The notes under the pieces were generated by a model, which worked only from the letters and a program-made list of their open reading frames with translations, was not told the DNA's origin and made no database searches. A program made the translations under genes and the position numbers. A stretch of DNA of 64,000 nucleotides from Actinomycetes bacterium. GTDB lineage: Bacteria; Actinomycetota; Acidimicrobiia; Acidimicrobiales; Microtrichaceae. This document shows, one piece after another, positions 18,360 to 27,900 of the stretch (positions are counted from its first letter, which is position 1; every line of letters starts with the position of its first letter). The stretch lies in NCBI GenBank assembly GCA_024222295.1, contig JAAEPF010000017.1:1-64000 (forward strand). Direction: 5' to 3'.

Positions 18360-18584
18360 CTGCCCAAGCCCAAGGAAGACGCCATCGTCCTCGAAGGAAC
18401 GGTGACCGAGTCGCTCCCGAACGCCATGTTCAGGGTCGAACTCGAAAACGGCCACGAGGTCCTGGCGCACATCTCCGGAAAGATGCGCATGCACTACATC
18501 CGCATCCTGCCCGGAGACAAGGTGCAGGTGGAGCTGACCCCCTACGACCTCTCCCGGGGTCGGATCACGTACCGCTACAAGTGA
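18360..18584 (+). CDS. infA: Translation initiation factor IF-1, apparent CTG start
   Basis: A 74-aa IF-1 with [20 protein letters not shown] and [19 protein letters not shown], a single S1-like OB fold that blocks the A site during initiation. A perfect AGGAGG (18347-18352) lies 7 nt before a CTG at 18360, which gives the family N-terminus (xPKPKEDAI). The only ATG in frame (18318) has no ribosome-binding site and would add 14 unconserved residues. CTG is therefore the likelier start, an unusual choice. rpmJ follows after 26 nt. Confidence 0.9.
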   Translation: MPKPKEDAIVLEGTVTESLPNAMFRVELENGHEVLAHISGKMRMHYIRILPGDKVQVELTPYDLSRGRITYRYK

Positions 18585-18610
18585 CCGGCCAACGAGCGAA
18601 CTGAGTACCA

Positions 18611-18724
18611 ATGAAGGTCCGAACCAGCGTCAAGAAGATGTGTGACAACTGCAGGGTCATCCGGCGCAACCGCCGCGTCATGGTGATCTGCGACAACCCG
18701 CGCCACAAGCAGCGTCAGGGCTGA
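18611..18724 (+). CDS. rpmJ: 50S ribosomal protein L36
   Basis: A 37-aa protein too short for most gene finders: [14 protein letters not shown], then [22 protein letters not shown]. The C-x2-C-x12-C-x4-H pattern is the L36 zinc ribbon. It stands in the classic infA-rpmJ-rpsM order. Confidence 0.97.
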   Translation: MKVRTSVKKMCDNCRVIRRNRRVMVICDNPRHKQRQG

Positions 18725-18743
18725 GGAACAGGAACAACTACAG

Positions 18744-19121
18744 ATGGCACGAATCGCCGGAATCGACATCCCGAGGGAAAAGAGGCTCGTCGTCTCTCTC
18801 ACCTACCTATACGGGATCGGCAACACCAAGGCTGCGGAAATCTGCGAAGCCACCAACATCGACCCGACCACGCGTGTGAAGGACCTCACCGACGCCGAGA
18901 TCGCCGAACTGCGCAGCTACATCGAGGACAACTTCAAGATCGAGGGTGACCTGCGCCGCGAGGTCAACCAGAACATCAAGCGCAAGATGGAGATCGGCTG
19001 CTACCAGGGCCTGCGTCACCGCCGCGGCCTGCCCGTGCGTGGCCAGCGCACCCACACCAACGCCCGTACCCGCAAGGGACCCAAGAAGACCGTCGCCGGA
19101 AAGAAGAAGGTCCGCAAGTAA
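18744..19121 (+). CDS. rpsM: 30S ribosomal protein S13
   Basis: A 125-aa protein with [31 protein letters not shown] and the C-terminal [21 protein letters not shown]13 contacts the P-site tRNA and the L5 bridge. It overlaps rpsK by one base (TAATG). Confidence 0.98.
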   Translation: MARIAGIDIPREKRLVVSLTYLYGIGNTKAAEICEATNIDPTTRVKDLTDAEIAELRSYIEDNFKIEGDLRREVNQNIKRKMEIGCYQGLRHRRGLPVRGQRTHTNARTRKGPKKTVAGKKKVRK

Positions 19122-19519
19122 TGGCAAATCCAGCCGCAGGGGGCCGTCGTCCCCGTCGCAAGGAGCGCCGCAACGTCACCCATGGCGTGGTGCACATCAA
19201 GAGCTCCTTCAACAACACGATCGTCTCGATCACCGACCAGGAAGGCAACGTGCTGTCCTGGGCCTCTGCCGGCAATGCCGGATTCAAGGGCTCTCGCAAG
19301 AGCACGCCCTTCGCCGCCCAGCTGGCTGCCGAGCAGGCCGCCCGCAAGGCCATGGAGCACGGCGTGCGCAAGGTCGACGTCGTGGTCAAGGGCCCCGGTT
19401 CGGGCCGTGAGACCGCCATCCGCTCGATCCAGAACGCAGGCATCGAGGTGACCGGAATCAAGGACGTCACCCCGATCCCCCACAACGGTTGCCGCCCTCC
19501 GAAGCGGCGGAGGCAGTAG
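19121..19519 (+). CDS. rpsK: 30S ribosomal protein S11
   Basis: A 132-aa protein with [35 protein letters not shown] and [16 protein letters not shown]-like ending ([17 protein letters not shown]). S11 lies in the 30S platform and shapes the mRNA exit. rpsD starts three bases after the stop. Confidence 0.98.
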   Translation: MANPAAGGRRPRRKERRNVTHGVVHIKSSFNNTIVSITDQEGNVLSWASAGNAGFKGSRKSTPFAAQLAAEQAARKAMEHGVRKVDVVVKGPGSGRETAIRSIQNAGIEVTGIKDVTPIPHNGCRPPKRRRQ

Positions 19520-19522
19520 GTC

Positions 19523-20140
19523 ATGGCTCGTTACACCGGCCCGAAGGCGCGCGTCTCGCGCCGCCTCGGCACCAACATCTGGGGCACCAACGGCGAGAAC
19601 ATCGCCATGGAGAAGCGCCCCTACCCTCCGGGCGAGCACGGTCGCACACGCCGCCGCGGCAACGTGAGCGAGTACCTGCTCCAGCTCCAGGAGAAGCAGA
19701 AGGCCCGCTACACCTACGGCCTCAACGAAAAGCAGTTCCGCAACCTCTACGCCGAGGCCAACCGCCGCCAGGGCGTCACGGGCGAGAACCTGCTCCAGTT
19801 CTGCGAGATGCGCCTCGACAACGTGGTGTACCGCGCTGGCTGGGCCGCCACGCGCCCACAGGCCCGCCAGTTCGTCGGACACGGCCACGTCGAGGTCAAC
19901 GGTCGCCGGGTCAACATCCCGAGCTACCGGGTCCGCAAGGGTGACGTCGTTCGGCTTCGCGACAAGTCACGCAACATGGTCGCTGTCCAGTGGAACGTCG
20001 AGCACTACGGCCGCACACCGCCGCCGTGGCTCGACTCCGCCGACGGCGGCCAGGAAGTCACGGTGCGGGAGCTCCCGCTGCGCGAGCACATCGATGTGCC
20101 CGTCAAGGAATCCCTCATCGTCGAGCTCTACTCCAAGTAA
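19523..20140 (+). CDS. rpsD: 30S ribosomal protein S4
   Basis: A 205-aa protein. The N-terminal part lacks a zinc CxxC set (zinc-free form), and an S4 RNA-binding domain (MRLDNVVYRAGWAATRPQARQ, VNGRRVNIPSYRV) lies around residues 95-160. S4 nucleates assembly of the 16S 5' domain and in E. coli represses the alpha operon. It is followed by a 48-bp gap and rpoA. Confidence 0.98.
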   Translation: MARYTGPKARVSRRLGTNIWGTNGENIAMEKRPYPPGEHGRTRRRGNVSEYLLQLQEKQKARYTYGLNEKQFRNLYAEANRRQGVTGENLLQFCEMRLDNVVYRAGWAATRPQARQFVGHGHVEVNGRRVNIPSYRVRKGDVVRLRDKSRNMVAVQWNVEHYGRTPPPWLDSADGGQEVTVRELPLREHIDVPVKESLIVELYSK

Positions 20141-20188
20141 GCCAAGCCCAACAGCCCTCGCCAACTGCCACCCAGAGGTACGCAACAA

Positions 20189-21124
20189 ATGCTCGTCATC
20201 CCTCGCCCGACCGTCGAAGCAATCGATGAGGAACTCGACAACCGCCAGCGGTTCGCGATTTCCCCGCTCGAGCCCGGCTTCGGTCACACGCTCGGCAACT
20301 CCCTGCGCCGCACACTGCTGTCCTCGATCCCCGGCACCGCCGTGACCGAGGTGCACTTCGACGCCGCCCTGCACGAGTTCGACACGATCGAAGGTGTCGT
20401 CGAAGACGTCACCGACGTGATCCTCAACCTCAAGGACGTCGTGTTCACCTCGGAGCTCGACGAGCCCGTGACGGTACGCCTCGAGGAGTCGGGTTCCAAG
20501 GAAGTCACCGCATCCGACATCCAGGTGGTGGACAGCATCGAGATCCTCAACGGTGACCAGCACATCGCCACGGTCAACGGCAAGGGCAAGATCGCGATCG
20601 ACCTCACCATCGACCGCGGCAAGGGCTACCTGTCCTCCTCGGATCGTTCCAACTCGACCATCGGCGTGATCCCGGTGGACGCGATCTTCGCTCCGGTGCG
20701 CCGAGTGTCCTTCAGCGTCGAGCCCACCCGCGTCGAGCAGTCGACGGAGTTCGACAAGCTCGTCATGGAGATCGAGACCGACGGTTCGATCACGCCGCGC
20801 GATGCCATGGCGTCAGCCGGCAAGACGCTTCGCACGCTCCTCGACGAGGTCGAGAACATGTCAGAGGAGGCCGAGGGCCTCACCCTGTCCGAGGCAGTCA
20901 CAACGGTGGCCACCTCGCCCGACCTCGAGTTGGCAATCGAGGACCTCGACCTCTCCGAGCGGCCCCGCAACTGCCTCAAGCGTGCCCAGGTCAACACCGT
21001 GGGCGAACTCCTCACCAAGTCCGAGGACGACCTCCTGGCCATCACCAACTTCGGCCAGAAGTCGCTCGACGAGATCATCGAGAAGCTGGACAGCCGAGGC
21101 CTGTCGCTGCGCGGCAGCGAGTGA
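20189..21124 (+). CDS. rpoA: RNA polymerase alpha subunit
   Basis: A 311-aa protein. The N-terminal domain shows LEPGFGHTLGNSLRRTLLSSIPG, the dimer-assembly signature. The C-terminal domain (~245-305) shows a helix-hairpin-helix DNA-contact region, with RAQVNTVGELL and NFGQKSLDEI. It dimerises to nucleate RNA polymerase and binds UP elements and activators. ATG 20189 follows AGAGGTACGC. The position between rpsD and rplQ is canonical. Confidence 0.98.
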   Translation: MLVIPRPTVEAIDEELDNRQRFAISPLEPGFGHTLGNSLRRTLLSSIPGTAVTEVHFDAALHEFDTIEGVVEDVTDVILNLKDVVFTSELDEPVTVRLEESGSKEVTASDIQVVDSIEILNGDQHIATVNGKGKIAIDLTIDRGKGYLSSSDRSNSTIGVIPVDAIFAPVRRVSFSVEPTRVEQSTEFDKLVMEIETDGSITPRDAMASAGKTLRTLLDEVENMSEEAEGLTLSEAVTTVATSPDLELAIEDLDLSERPRNCLKRAQVNTVGELLTKSEDDLLAITNFGQKSLDEIIEKLDSRGLSLRGSE

Positions 21125-21180
21125 CCCGTAGCTGAGTCCGGTACCGGCACCACACCAAGACGTAGACCAGGAACAGACCA

Positions 21181-21537
21181 ATGCCTGCAACTCCCAAGAA
21201 GGGCCATCGATTCGGTGGCAGCCCGAAGCACCAGCGCCTCATGATGGCCAACCTGGTCAGCTCCCTCGTCGCGTCACCCACCGGCATCGTCACGACCGAG
21301 GCGAAGGCCAAGGCCGTCCGCCCGATCGCCGAGAAGCTGATCACCAAGGCGAAGAAGGGCGGGCTTCACAACCACCGCCAGATCCTCGCCTACATCGGTG
21401 ACCAGGAGATCGCTGCGATCCTCATGGACGACATCGGACCGCGTTACGCGGACCGCCCGGGTGGCTACACCCGCATCCTGAAGCTCGGCCCGCGCACCGG
21501 TGACAAGGCGCCGATGGCCAAGCTGGAACTCGTCTGA
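21181..21537 (+). CDS. rplQ: 50S ribosomal protein L17
   Basis: A 118-aa protein with KKGHRFGGSPKHQRLMMANL and the C-terminal YTRILKLGPRTGDKAPMAKLEL, typical of L17 at the tunnel exit. It closes the alpha operon; truA follows 14 nt downstream and is probably cotranscribed. Confidence 0.98.
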   Translation: MPATPKKGHRFGGSPKHQRLMMANLVSSLVASPTGIVTTEAKAKAVRPIAEKLITKAKKGGLHNHRQILAYIGDQEIAAILMDDIGPRYADRPGGYTRILKLGPRTGDKAPMAKLELV

Positions 21538-21551
21538 CCGACGGGGATCAG

Positions 21552-22400
21552 GTGCCGCCGCCCGCAGACCAGCAGGCCGGCGACGCCGCCCGAGGTGCCC
21601 ACGCGGGCCCCGCTGACATCGAGGTTGAACCACCCGGGCCCGGCCTCGCCCGGTACCGCCTGCTGGTTTCCTACGACGGGTCTGCCTTCCGCGGCTTCGC
21701 GGAGAACGATGGCGTCCGCACAGTTGGCGCAGACCTGCGTGGCGCGCTCGAACAGGTACTGGGCTGTGATCTGGTGCTGGCCGTGGCAGGGCGCACCGAT
21801 GCCGGCGTGCATGCACGGGGCCAGGTTGTGTCATTCGACGCCGACCCGGCGGCCCTGGACGCTGCGAGTCTGCGGCGGTCGGTCAACTCGATGCTGGCAC
21901 CACATGTCGTGGTCCGCGAGGTCACGCGGGTCGCGGGTGACTTCCACGCCCGATTCTCGGCGCAGTGGCGGCGCTACCGCTACCGGTTGCTCGCCTCGGA
22001 GGTGCCCGACCCGTTCCTGGCGGGCACGACGTGGTGGATGCCGGCCGCTCTCGACCGACACCGCATGTCCGACGCGGCCCACCAACTGGTCGGCACCCAC
22101 GACTTCAGTTCGTTCTGTCGTCAGCCGAAGGACCGCCCGGATGCCTCGATGGTGCGACGGGTGACCGATGCCCGATGGTCTGGCGAGCTCAATGACGATC
22201 CCGGGGTGCTGACCTTCGAGATCACCGCATCGGCGTTCTGTCACCAGATGGTGCGCAGCATCGTGGGCACCCTGGTCGACATCGGCCGTGGTCGGCGTCC
22301 GGTCGACTCGGTTTCCGCGGCCCTCGCGGGCAAGGACCGTTCGCTGGCTGGCCAACTGGCCCCGCCAGATGGCCTGTTCCTCTGGGAAGTCGGCTACTGA
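21552..22400 (+). CDS. truA: tRNA pseudouridine(38-40) synthase
   Basis: A 282-aa protein that isomerises U38-U40 in the tRNA anticodon arm. The catalytic aspartate sits in AGRTDAGVHARGQV at about residue 83. Other family motifs are SYDGSAFRGFAEN and FCHQMVRSIVGTLVDIGRG. GTG 21552 gives a ~25-residue Pro/Ala-rich N-terminal extension before the conserved domain; a later start is possible. The rplQ-truA-rplM order is the usual one. Confidence 0.95.
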   Translation: MPPPADQQAGDAARGAHAGPADIEVEPPGPGLARYRLLVSYDGSAFRGFAENDGVRTVGADLRGALEQVLGCDLVLAVAGRTDAGVHARGQVVSFDADPAALDAASLRRSVNSMLAPHVVVREVTRVAGDFHARFSAQWRRYRYRLLASEVPDPFLAGTTWWMPAALDRHRMSDAAHQLVGTHDFSSFCRQPKDRPDASMVRRVTDARWSGELNDDPGVLTFEITASAFCHQMVRSIVGTLVDIGRGRRPVDSVSAALAGKDRSLAGQLAPPDGLFLWEVGY

Positions 22401-22423
22401 CCGGCACGCTGGCCTCCCGGGCT

Positions 22424-22453
22424 TGCTGCTGAATCGGAGCGGCCGGTAGTCTG
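22424..22453 (+). promoter_or_regulatory. rplM-rpsI promoter
   Basis: TTGCTG (22424-22429) and TAGTCT (22448-22453) with an 18-bp spacer, in the 194-bp truA-rplM gap. Confidence 0.45.
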
Positions 22454-22499
22454 ACCTGTCGGCATTTCCCCGGTTTCGGCGTGGCTCCGCTGTCCTGTG

Positions 22500-22594
22500 A
22501 CAGGTTGTCGCTCGCCGGAAGTGCCGGTCCCGGTTTGCGGGACTGCGGACCCCACGGGTCCACAGACACCAACTGTTCCAAGGAAGTGAGCGCG
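22500..22594 (+). promoter_or_regulatory. Hairpin-containing leader of rplM
   Basis: Between the promoter and the GTG are two adjacent hairpins: GTCCCG / CGGGAC with a 5-nt loop and GGACCC / GGGTCC with a CAC loop, followed by AAGGAA. E. coli L13 represses its own leader; a similar role here is inferred only from position. Confidence 0.35.
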
Positions 22595-23044
22595 GTGCGC
22601 ACCTACACCCCCAAGGCCTCTGAAATCGAGCGTGAATGGTATGTCGTCGACGCCGACGGCCTGACGCTCGGCCGCATGGCGACCGAGGTCGCCCGCGTGC
22701 TGCGCGGCAAGCACAAGCCGACCTTCACGCCCCACATGGACACCGGCGACCACGTCGTCATCATCAACGCCGACAAGGTCGTGCTCACCGCCAACAAGGC
22801 AGAGAGCAAGCAGGTCTGGCGCCACTCCGGGTACCCGGGCGGCATCAAGTCCGAGACCTACGCCGACATGCTCGAGCGGGTGCCCGCAGAGGCGGTGCGC
22901 CGCAGCGTGCGCGGAATGCTCCCCAAGAACCGCCTGGGTCGCCAGATGCTGCGCAAGCTGAAGGTCTACGCCGGAGCGGAGCATCCCCACGAGGCCCAGA
23001 AGCCCAAGACACTCGAGATTCCCGGCGCAGCGGCCCGCGCCTGA
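22595..23044 (+). CDS. rplM: 50S ribosomal protein L13
   Basis: A 149-aa protein with MRTYTPKASEIEREWYVVDA, LGRMATEVARVLRGKHKP and the C-terminal KVYAGAEHPHEAQKP. GTG 22595 lies 9 nt after an AAGGAA ribosome-binding site; the nearer GTG 22586 would sit against that site. L13 is an early 50S assembly protein, paired with rpsI as usual. Confidence 0.97.
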   Translation: MRTYTPKASEIEREWYVVDADGLTLGRMATEVARVLRGKHKPTFTPHMDTGDHVVIINADKVVLTANKAESKQVWRHSGYPGGIKSETYADMLERVPAEAVRRSVRGMLPKNRLGRQMLRKLKVYAGAEHPHEAQKPKTLEIPGAAARA

Positions 23045-23075
23045 CTGACAAGACCTTTACCGGAGACGACGAACG

Positions 23076-23468
23076 ATGACCCAGCCGCTCACACAGACCA
23101 CTGGCCGACGCAAGCGAGCAGTCGCTCGGGTCCGCCTCGCCGACGGCGAAGGCAAGATCACGATCAACGGCCGCGACGTCGAGGTGTTCTTCCCCAACGC
23201 GACGCACCGGATGATCCTCACCGAGCCACTGCGCATCACCGAGACGGCCGATCGCTACGACGTCGAGGTCACCCTCCACGGTGGTGGCACGAGTGGCCAG
23301 GCCGGTGCCGTGCGCATGGGTATCGCCCGCAGCCTCATCGACGTCGATCCGGAATTGCGCACGACCCTGAAGCAGGCCGGGTTCCTCACCCGCGACTCCC
23401 GCGAGAAGGAATCCAAGAAGTACGGCCTCAAGAAGGCCCGCAAGGCTCCGCAGTACTCGAAGCGCTGA
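23076..23468 (+). CDS. rpsI: 30S ribosomal protein S9
   Basis: A 130-aa protein with [34 protein letters not shown] and the C-terminal RKAPQYSKR. The terminal Arg of this tail contacts the P-site tRNA anticodon. It lies 31 nt after rplM, with glmM 7 nt downstream. Confidence 0.98.
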   Translation: MTQPLTQTTGRRKRAVARVRLADGEGKITINGRDVEVFFPNATHRMILTEPLRITETADRYDVEVTLHGGGTSGQAGAVRMGIARSLIDVDPELRTTLKQAGFLTRDSREKESKKYGLKKARKAPQYSKR

Positions 23469-23475
23469 TACAGCG

Positions 23476-24825
23476 GTGCACGCCAGCTTCGGCACCGACG
23501 GAGTCCGCGGAACTGCAAACGTGGCGGTGACCGCAGAGTTGGCGCTCGCCCTCGGGCGCGCCGCCACACGGGTGTTCGGTGCAGAGGTCGTGGTCGTGGG
23601 CCGCGACACGCGGATCTCGGGGCCGATGCTCGAAGCCGCCGTCTGTGCGGGCGCCTGCGCAGAGGGCGCAGAGGCCACCGCAATCGGGGTGGCTCCCACA
23701 CCGGCGGTGGCGCATGCATGTGCCGAGCCGCTCGATGGCCGGGTGACCGCCGGGGTGATGATCTCGGCCTCGCACAACCCGTTTGCCGACAACGGCCTGA
23801 AGATCTTCGGCCCGGGCGGGCGAAAGCTCACCGATGCACAACAAGGGCGCGTAGCCGCCGAGCTGGCGACGCTGCTCGACGGTGAGGCGCACGCCGGTCC
23901 CGCGGATGCGGCCGTGGGGGCGACCGTGCCGCCAGCGGGGCAGGTGGATGGCTACGCGGAGTTCGTGCAGGCATCGATCGAGGGCCGCAGCCTCGGCGGG
24001 ATCAGGGTCGTGCTCGACTGCGCCAACGGGGCCAACTGGAAGATCGGGCCGCGCGTGCTCCGTGCGCTCGGCGCCGAGGTCGAGGTCATCGGCGCCCACC
24101 CCGACGGCGTGAACATCAACGACGGTTGCGGGTCCAACCACCCGCACGGCCTCGCATCGGCGGTGACAGGGCGATCAGCCGACATCGGCATCGCGTTCGA
24201 CGGGGATGCCGATCGCGTCGTGGCCGTAGACCACCTGGGCCGGGTTGCCGACGGTGACCAGCTGATGGCGATTCTCGCCGGCGACATGCGGTCGCGTGGC
24301 CTGCTGGCAGGCGACACGGTCGTCGTGACCGTGATGTCCAACCTCGGCTTCCGCCGGGCAATGGACGCCGCCGGCATCACCGTGGTCGACACCTCGGTCG
24401 GTGACCGGTACGTCCTAGAGGCTCTTGAGGAGGGTGGGTTCAGCCTCGGTGGTGAACAGTCGGGCCACCTCGTGTTCCGCGACATCACCACCACGGGCGA
24501 TGGCCTCCTGAGTGCCGTTCTGCTGCTTGACCTCATTGCCCGCACCGGGCGACCACTAGCGGACCTGGTCGACGGTGCGATGCAGCGATTGCCCCAGGTG
24601 CTCGTGAACGTGCCGATCGAGTCCCCAATGAAGGATGTGGCGCAGCGACTGAGCGCCGAGATCGCCGCTGTCGAATCAGACCTGGGAGATGCCGGTCGTG
24701 TCTTGCTACGACCTTCGGGCACCGAGCCGGTCGTGAGGGTCATGGCCGAGGCGGACACCGAACAGCTTGCATCCGCGGCGGCGCAGACACTCGTCGAGGC
24801 GGTACGCGGCCTCAGCAGTGCCTGA
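23476..24825 (+). CDS. glmM: Phosphoglucosamine mutase
   Basis: A 449-aa enzyme that converts glucosamine-6-P to glucosamine-1-P for UDP-GlcNAc. It opens with ASFGTDGVRGTANVAVT. The phosphoserine loop GVMISASHNPFADNG places the catalytic Ser near residue 99. The magnesium loop DGDADR is at about 240 and the sugar-specificity loop GGEQSGHLVF at ~330. The C-terminal phosphate site is RPSGTEPVVRVMAEA. GTG 23476 directly precedes the conserved start. It leads into the GlmS-like gene, giving two successive steps of amino-sugar synthesis. Confidence 0.97.
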   Translation: MHASFGTDGVRGTANVAVTAELALALGRAATRVFGAEVVVVGRDTRISGPMLEAAVCAGACAEGAEATAIGVAPTPAVAHACAEPLDGRVTAGVMISASHNPFADNGLKIFGPGGRKLTDAQQGRVAAELATLLDGEAHAGPADAAVGATVPPAGQVDGYAEFVQASIEGRSLGGIRVVLDCANGANWKIGPRVLRALGAEVEVIGAHPDGVNINDGCGSNHPHGLASAVTGRSADIGIAFDGDADRVVAVDHLGRVADGDQLMAILAGDMRSRGLLAGDTVVVTVMSNLGFRRAMDAAGITVVDTSVGDRYVLEALEEGGFSLGGEQSGHLVFRDITTTGDGLLSAVLLLDLIARTGRPLADLVDGAMQRLPQVLVNVPIESPMKDVAQRLSAEIAAVESDLGDAGRVLLRPSGTEPVVRVMAEADTEQLASAAAQTLVEAVRGLSSA

Positions 24826-24908
24826 GCTGCGACCCGGTAGAGTTTTCTGACCATCGGCCCCGCTGCGGCGGCGGCCCGGCCTTGCCCTAAGGACTCCGGT
24901 AACCCCAA

Positions 24909-27900
24909 ATGTGCGGCATCATCGCCATAGTCAGGTCACCCAACACCGACCCTGCAGTCGACGTCGCGTCCGTGCTCGAGTCGATCGAGGGCCTCGACGC
25001 CCTGCTTTCATCGAGTACGTCCCAATGGCCTGCCCCTCTGGAGACCGCAGCCGACGCGCTCCGGCGGGTCAATGACGAGCTGCTGGGTGAGCCGGGCGTC
25101 GCAGGGCTACTGGCTGCTCCTCCGGCCACCGAGGACCTCCGGGTGCGGTGCAGGGAGCTGTCAGCCCTCGTCGAGTCCGCTGAGGCCCTGCTCGACAACC
25201 CGTCACACGGTGTTGCCGCCGAGGCCCTGGAAGCGACCAACGCGGCGCTGATCCGGTGCAAGGACGCCCTCTGGGCCATCGAACGTGACCGCTTGCGAGC
25301 GGCTGACGGTGTCAGGGCGCTCACGCCCGACCTTCCGGGCCGTGCCGGCACTGCGGTGCTGCTCAGCCTGCACCAGGCCCTCTCGGCTCTCGACCGCCTC
25401 GAAGTGCGCGGCCGCGACAGCGCCGGCGTCGAGGTCCAACTGACCGGCCACGGCCTCGACCCGGCAGATCCCGAGGTGGCCGACGCGATCGGTAGCCGGA
25501 TGGACGGTGTGTTCACAGCGGGCGCCGTGCGGTTCGTCGACGAAGCCCTCGTGATCGTGTTCAAGACTGCTGCCGAGATCGGCGAACTCGGTGACAACAC
25601 AGCGCAGCTCCGCGCAGCGATCCTCGGCGACGGGCTGCTGCACCGCGCGCTCGCCGCGGCTGACGTTGCGGGTCTCGTGCTCGGGCACACCCGTTGGGCA
25701 TCCATCGGCATCGTGTCGGAGCCCAACGCACATCCCCAGGGTTCGGACGAAACGGTCGTGTCCGACGGCCCGTTCGCAACGGCCGTGCTCAACGGCGATG
25801 TCGACAACTACGCGGAGCTTGCCGCGGACGCGTCGCTCCAGCTGCCCAACGAGGTCACCACCGACGCAAAGGTCATCCCGACGCTGCTGCGGCGCACCCT
25901 CCTGTCGAGCTCGGCCGTAGGGGTCGAGGCGTTCCGCGACACCGTGGCGCCGATGGAGGGATCGGTGGCCATCGCCGCCACCACGACGGCATCACCCGGG
26001 GAGCTCTACCTTGCGCTGCGCGGGTCGGGCCAGGCCCTCTACGTCGGACTGGCCGAGGACGCCTTCGTGGTCGCCAGTGAGCCCTACGGGGTCGTGGAGG
26101 AAACGTCGCGCTACCTGCGTATGGACGGTGAGACGCCATCGGATCCGGACAATCCCACGGGTTCGCGTGGCCAGATCGTGTCGCTGGACGCTACGGCCGC
26201 AGGCCGGCTGGAGGGCGTGCGCCGGTTCTCCTACGACGGCACCGAGCTGGCGGTGGACGAGTCCGACCTGTCAGGCACCGAGATAACCACCCGCGACATC
26301 GACCGTGGCGACTTCCCGCACTTCCTTCTCAAGGAGGTGACCGATTCGCCGCACTCGTTCCGCACGACCCTGCGCGGACGCCTGGTCGACCACGATGGCG
26401 CCCTGGATGTGCGAATCGGTCCTGCGTCGATGCCAACCGAGGTGGTCGACAGGCTCGCCTCGGGCCAGGTCGCACGGGTGCTGGTGATCGGCCAGGGGAC
26501 GGCCGCCGTGGCCGGCCAGAGCCTTGCCCAGTTCCTGTCCACCCTGCTGGCCGAGACCGATGTGCGTTGCGAGGCGCTCCCCGCCACGGAGCTGTCGGGC
26601 TTCGCGATGCGTGCCGACATGTCGGACACGCTGGTGGTGGCGATCAGCCAGTCGGGCACCACGACCGACACGAATCGCACTGTGGACCTGGTGCGCAGCC
26701 GGGGTGCCTCCGTGCTGGCAATCGTCAACCGTCGTGGCAGTGACCTCACCGACAAGGCCGACGGGGTGCTGTACACAGCCGACGGCCGCGACGTGGAGAT
26801 GAGCGTCGCGTCGACCAAGGCGTTCTACTCCCAGGTCGCTGCGGGCATGTTGCTCGCCTACGGAATCGCTGCGGCGGTACCCGGAGCACGCCACTATTCG
26901 GAGCCCTCCGAGCAGGAAGTCCTCGCAGCGATGCGGGAACTCCCGGAGCGGATGCTCCAGACGCTTGCCACCAGACCTGCGATCGCCGAGGCGGCCGCAA
27001 CCGCCCCGGGGCGTCGCTACTGGGCGCTGGTGGGCAACGGCGTCAACCAGATCGCCGCGCGGGAGCTTCGAATCAAGCTGTCCGAGCTCTGCTACAAGTC
27101 CATCGCGTGCGATGCCACCGAGGACAAGAAGCACATCGACTTGTCGGCCGAGCCGATGATCCTCGTGTGTGCCGCCGGCCTCGTGGGGTCGACCGCGGAC
27201 GACGTGGCCAAGGAGGTGGCGATCTTCGCGGCGCACAAGGCGGCCCCGATCGTGATCGCCAGCCAGGGCGCCCGCGGATTCGATGCGGCAGTGGCCGTGC
27301 TCGAGGTCCCCGAGACCCATGAGCGGCTCGCGTTCGTGCTCGCCACCATGGTCGGGCACCTGTTCGGCTACGAGGCGGCCCTTGCCATCGACTCGCAGGC
27401 GCAGCCGCTCCGCGAGGCTCGTGCCGCGATCGACGAGGTGGTCGGTGAGTCCGGCATCGACCACGGCGACGCAGTCGACGGCGCGAGGATCCTTCGCCGG
27501 CTGCGGCCGGTGCTGCGGGACCACGCAGCCGCGTGGCTCCAGGGCATGCGCACGGGTGCCTACAACGGGCAACTCGAGGCCGACACGGCGGTCCGCCTGG
27601 CCGGGCAGTTCCGCTACGCCACGGGCCTGTCCGCCCTCGATGGCTACGAACTCGAGTTCGGCAAGCCGGGCACGCCGGGTGTCGTGGTGGATGACATCGG
27701 TGACTCCCTGAGTGCCGCCATCGATGAGCTCACGCGCCCGGTGGATGCCATCAAGCACCAGGCCAAGACGGTCACGGTCGGCATATCGCGTAGCGATGAG
27801 TCGCTCATGCAGGTGCCGCTGGTGCAGGCAGCGGTGCAGACCGGTGCCGGCCGCGAGTCGATTCCGTACTCTGCGCTGCGCACTCTGGCCGAACTGGATC

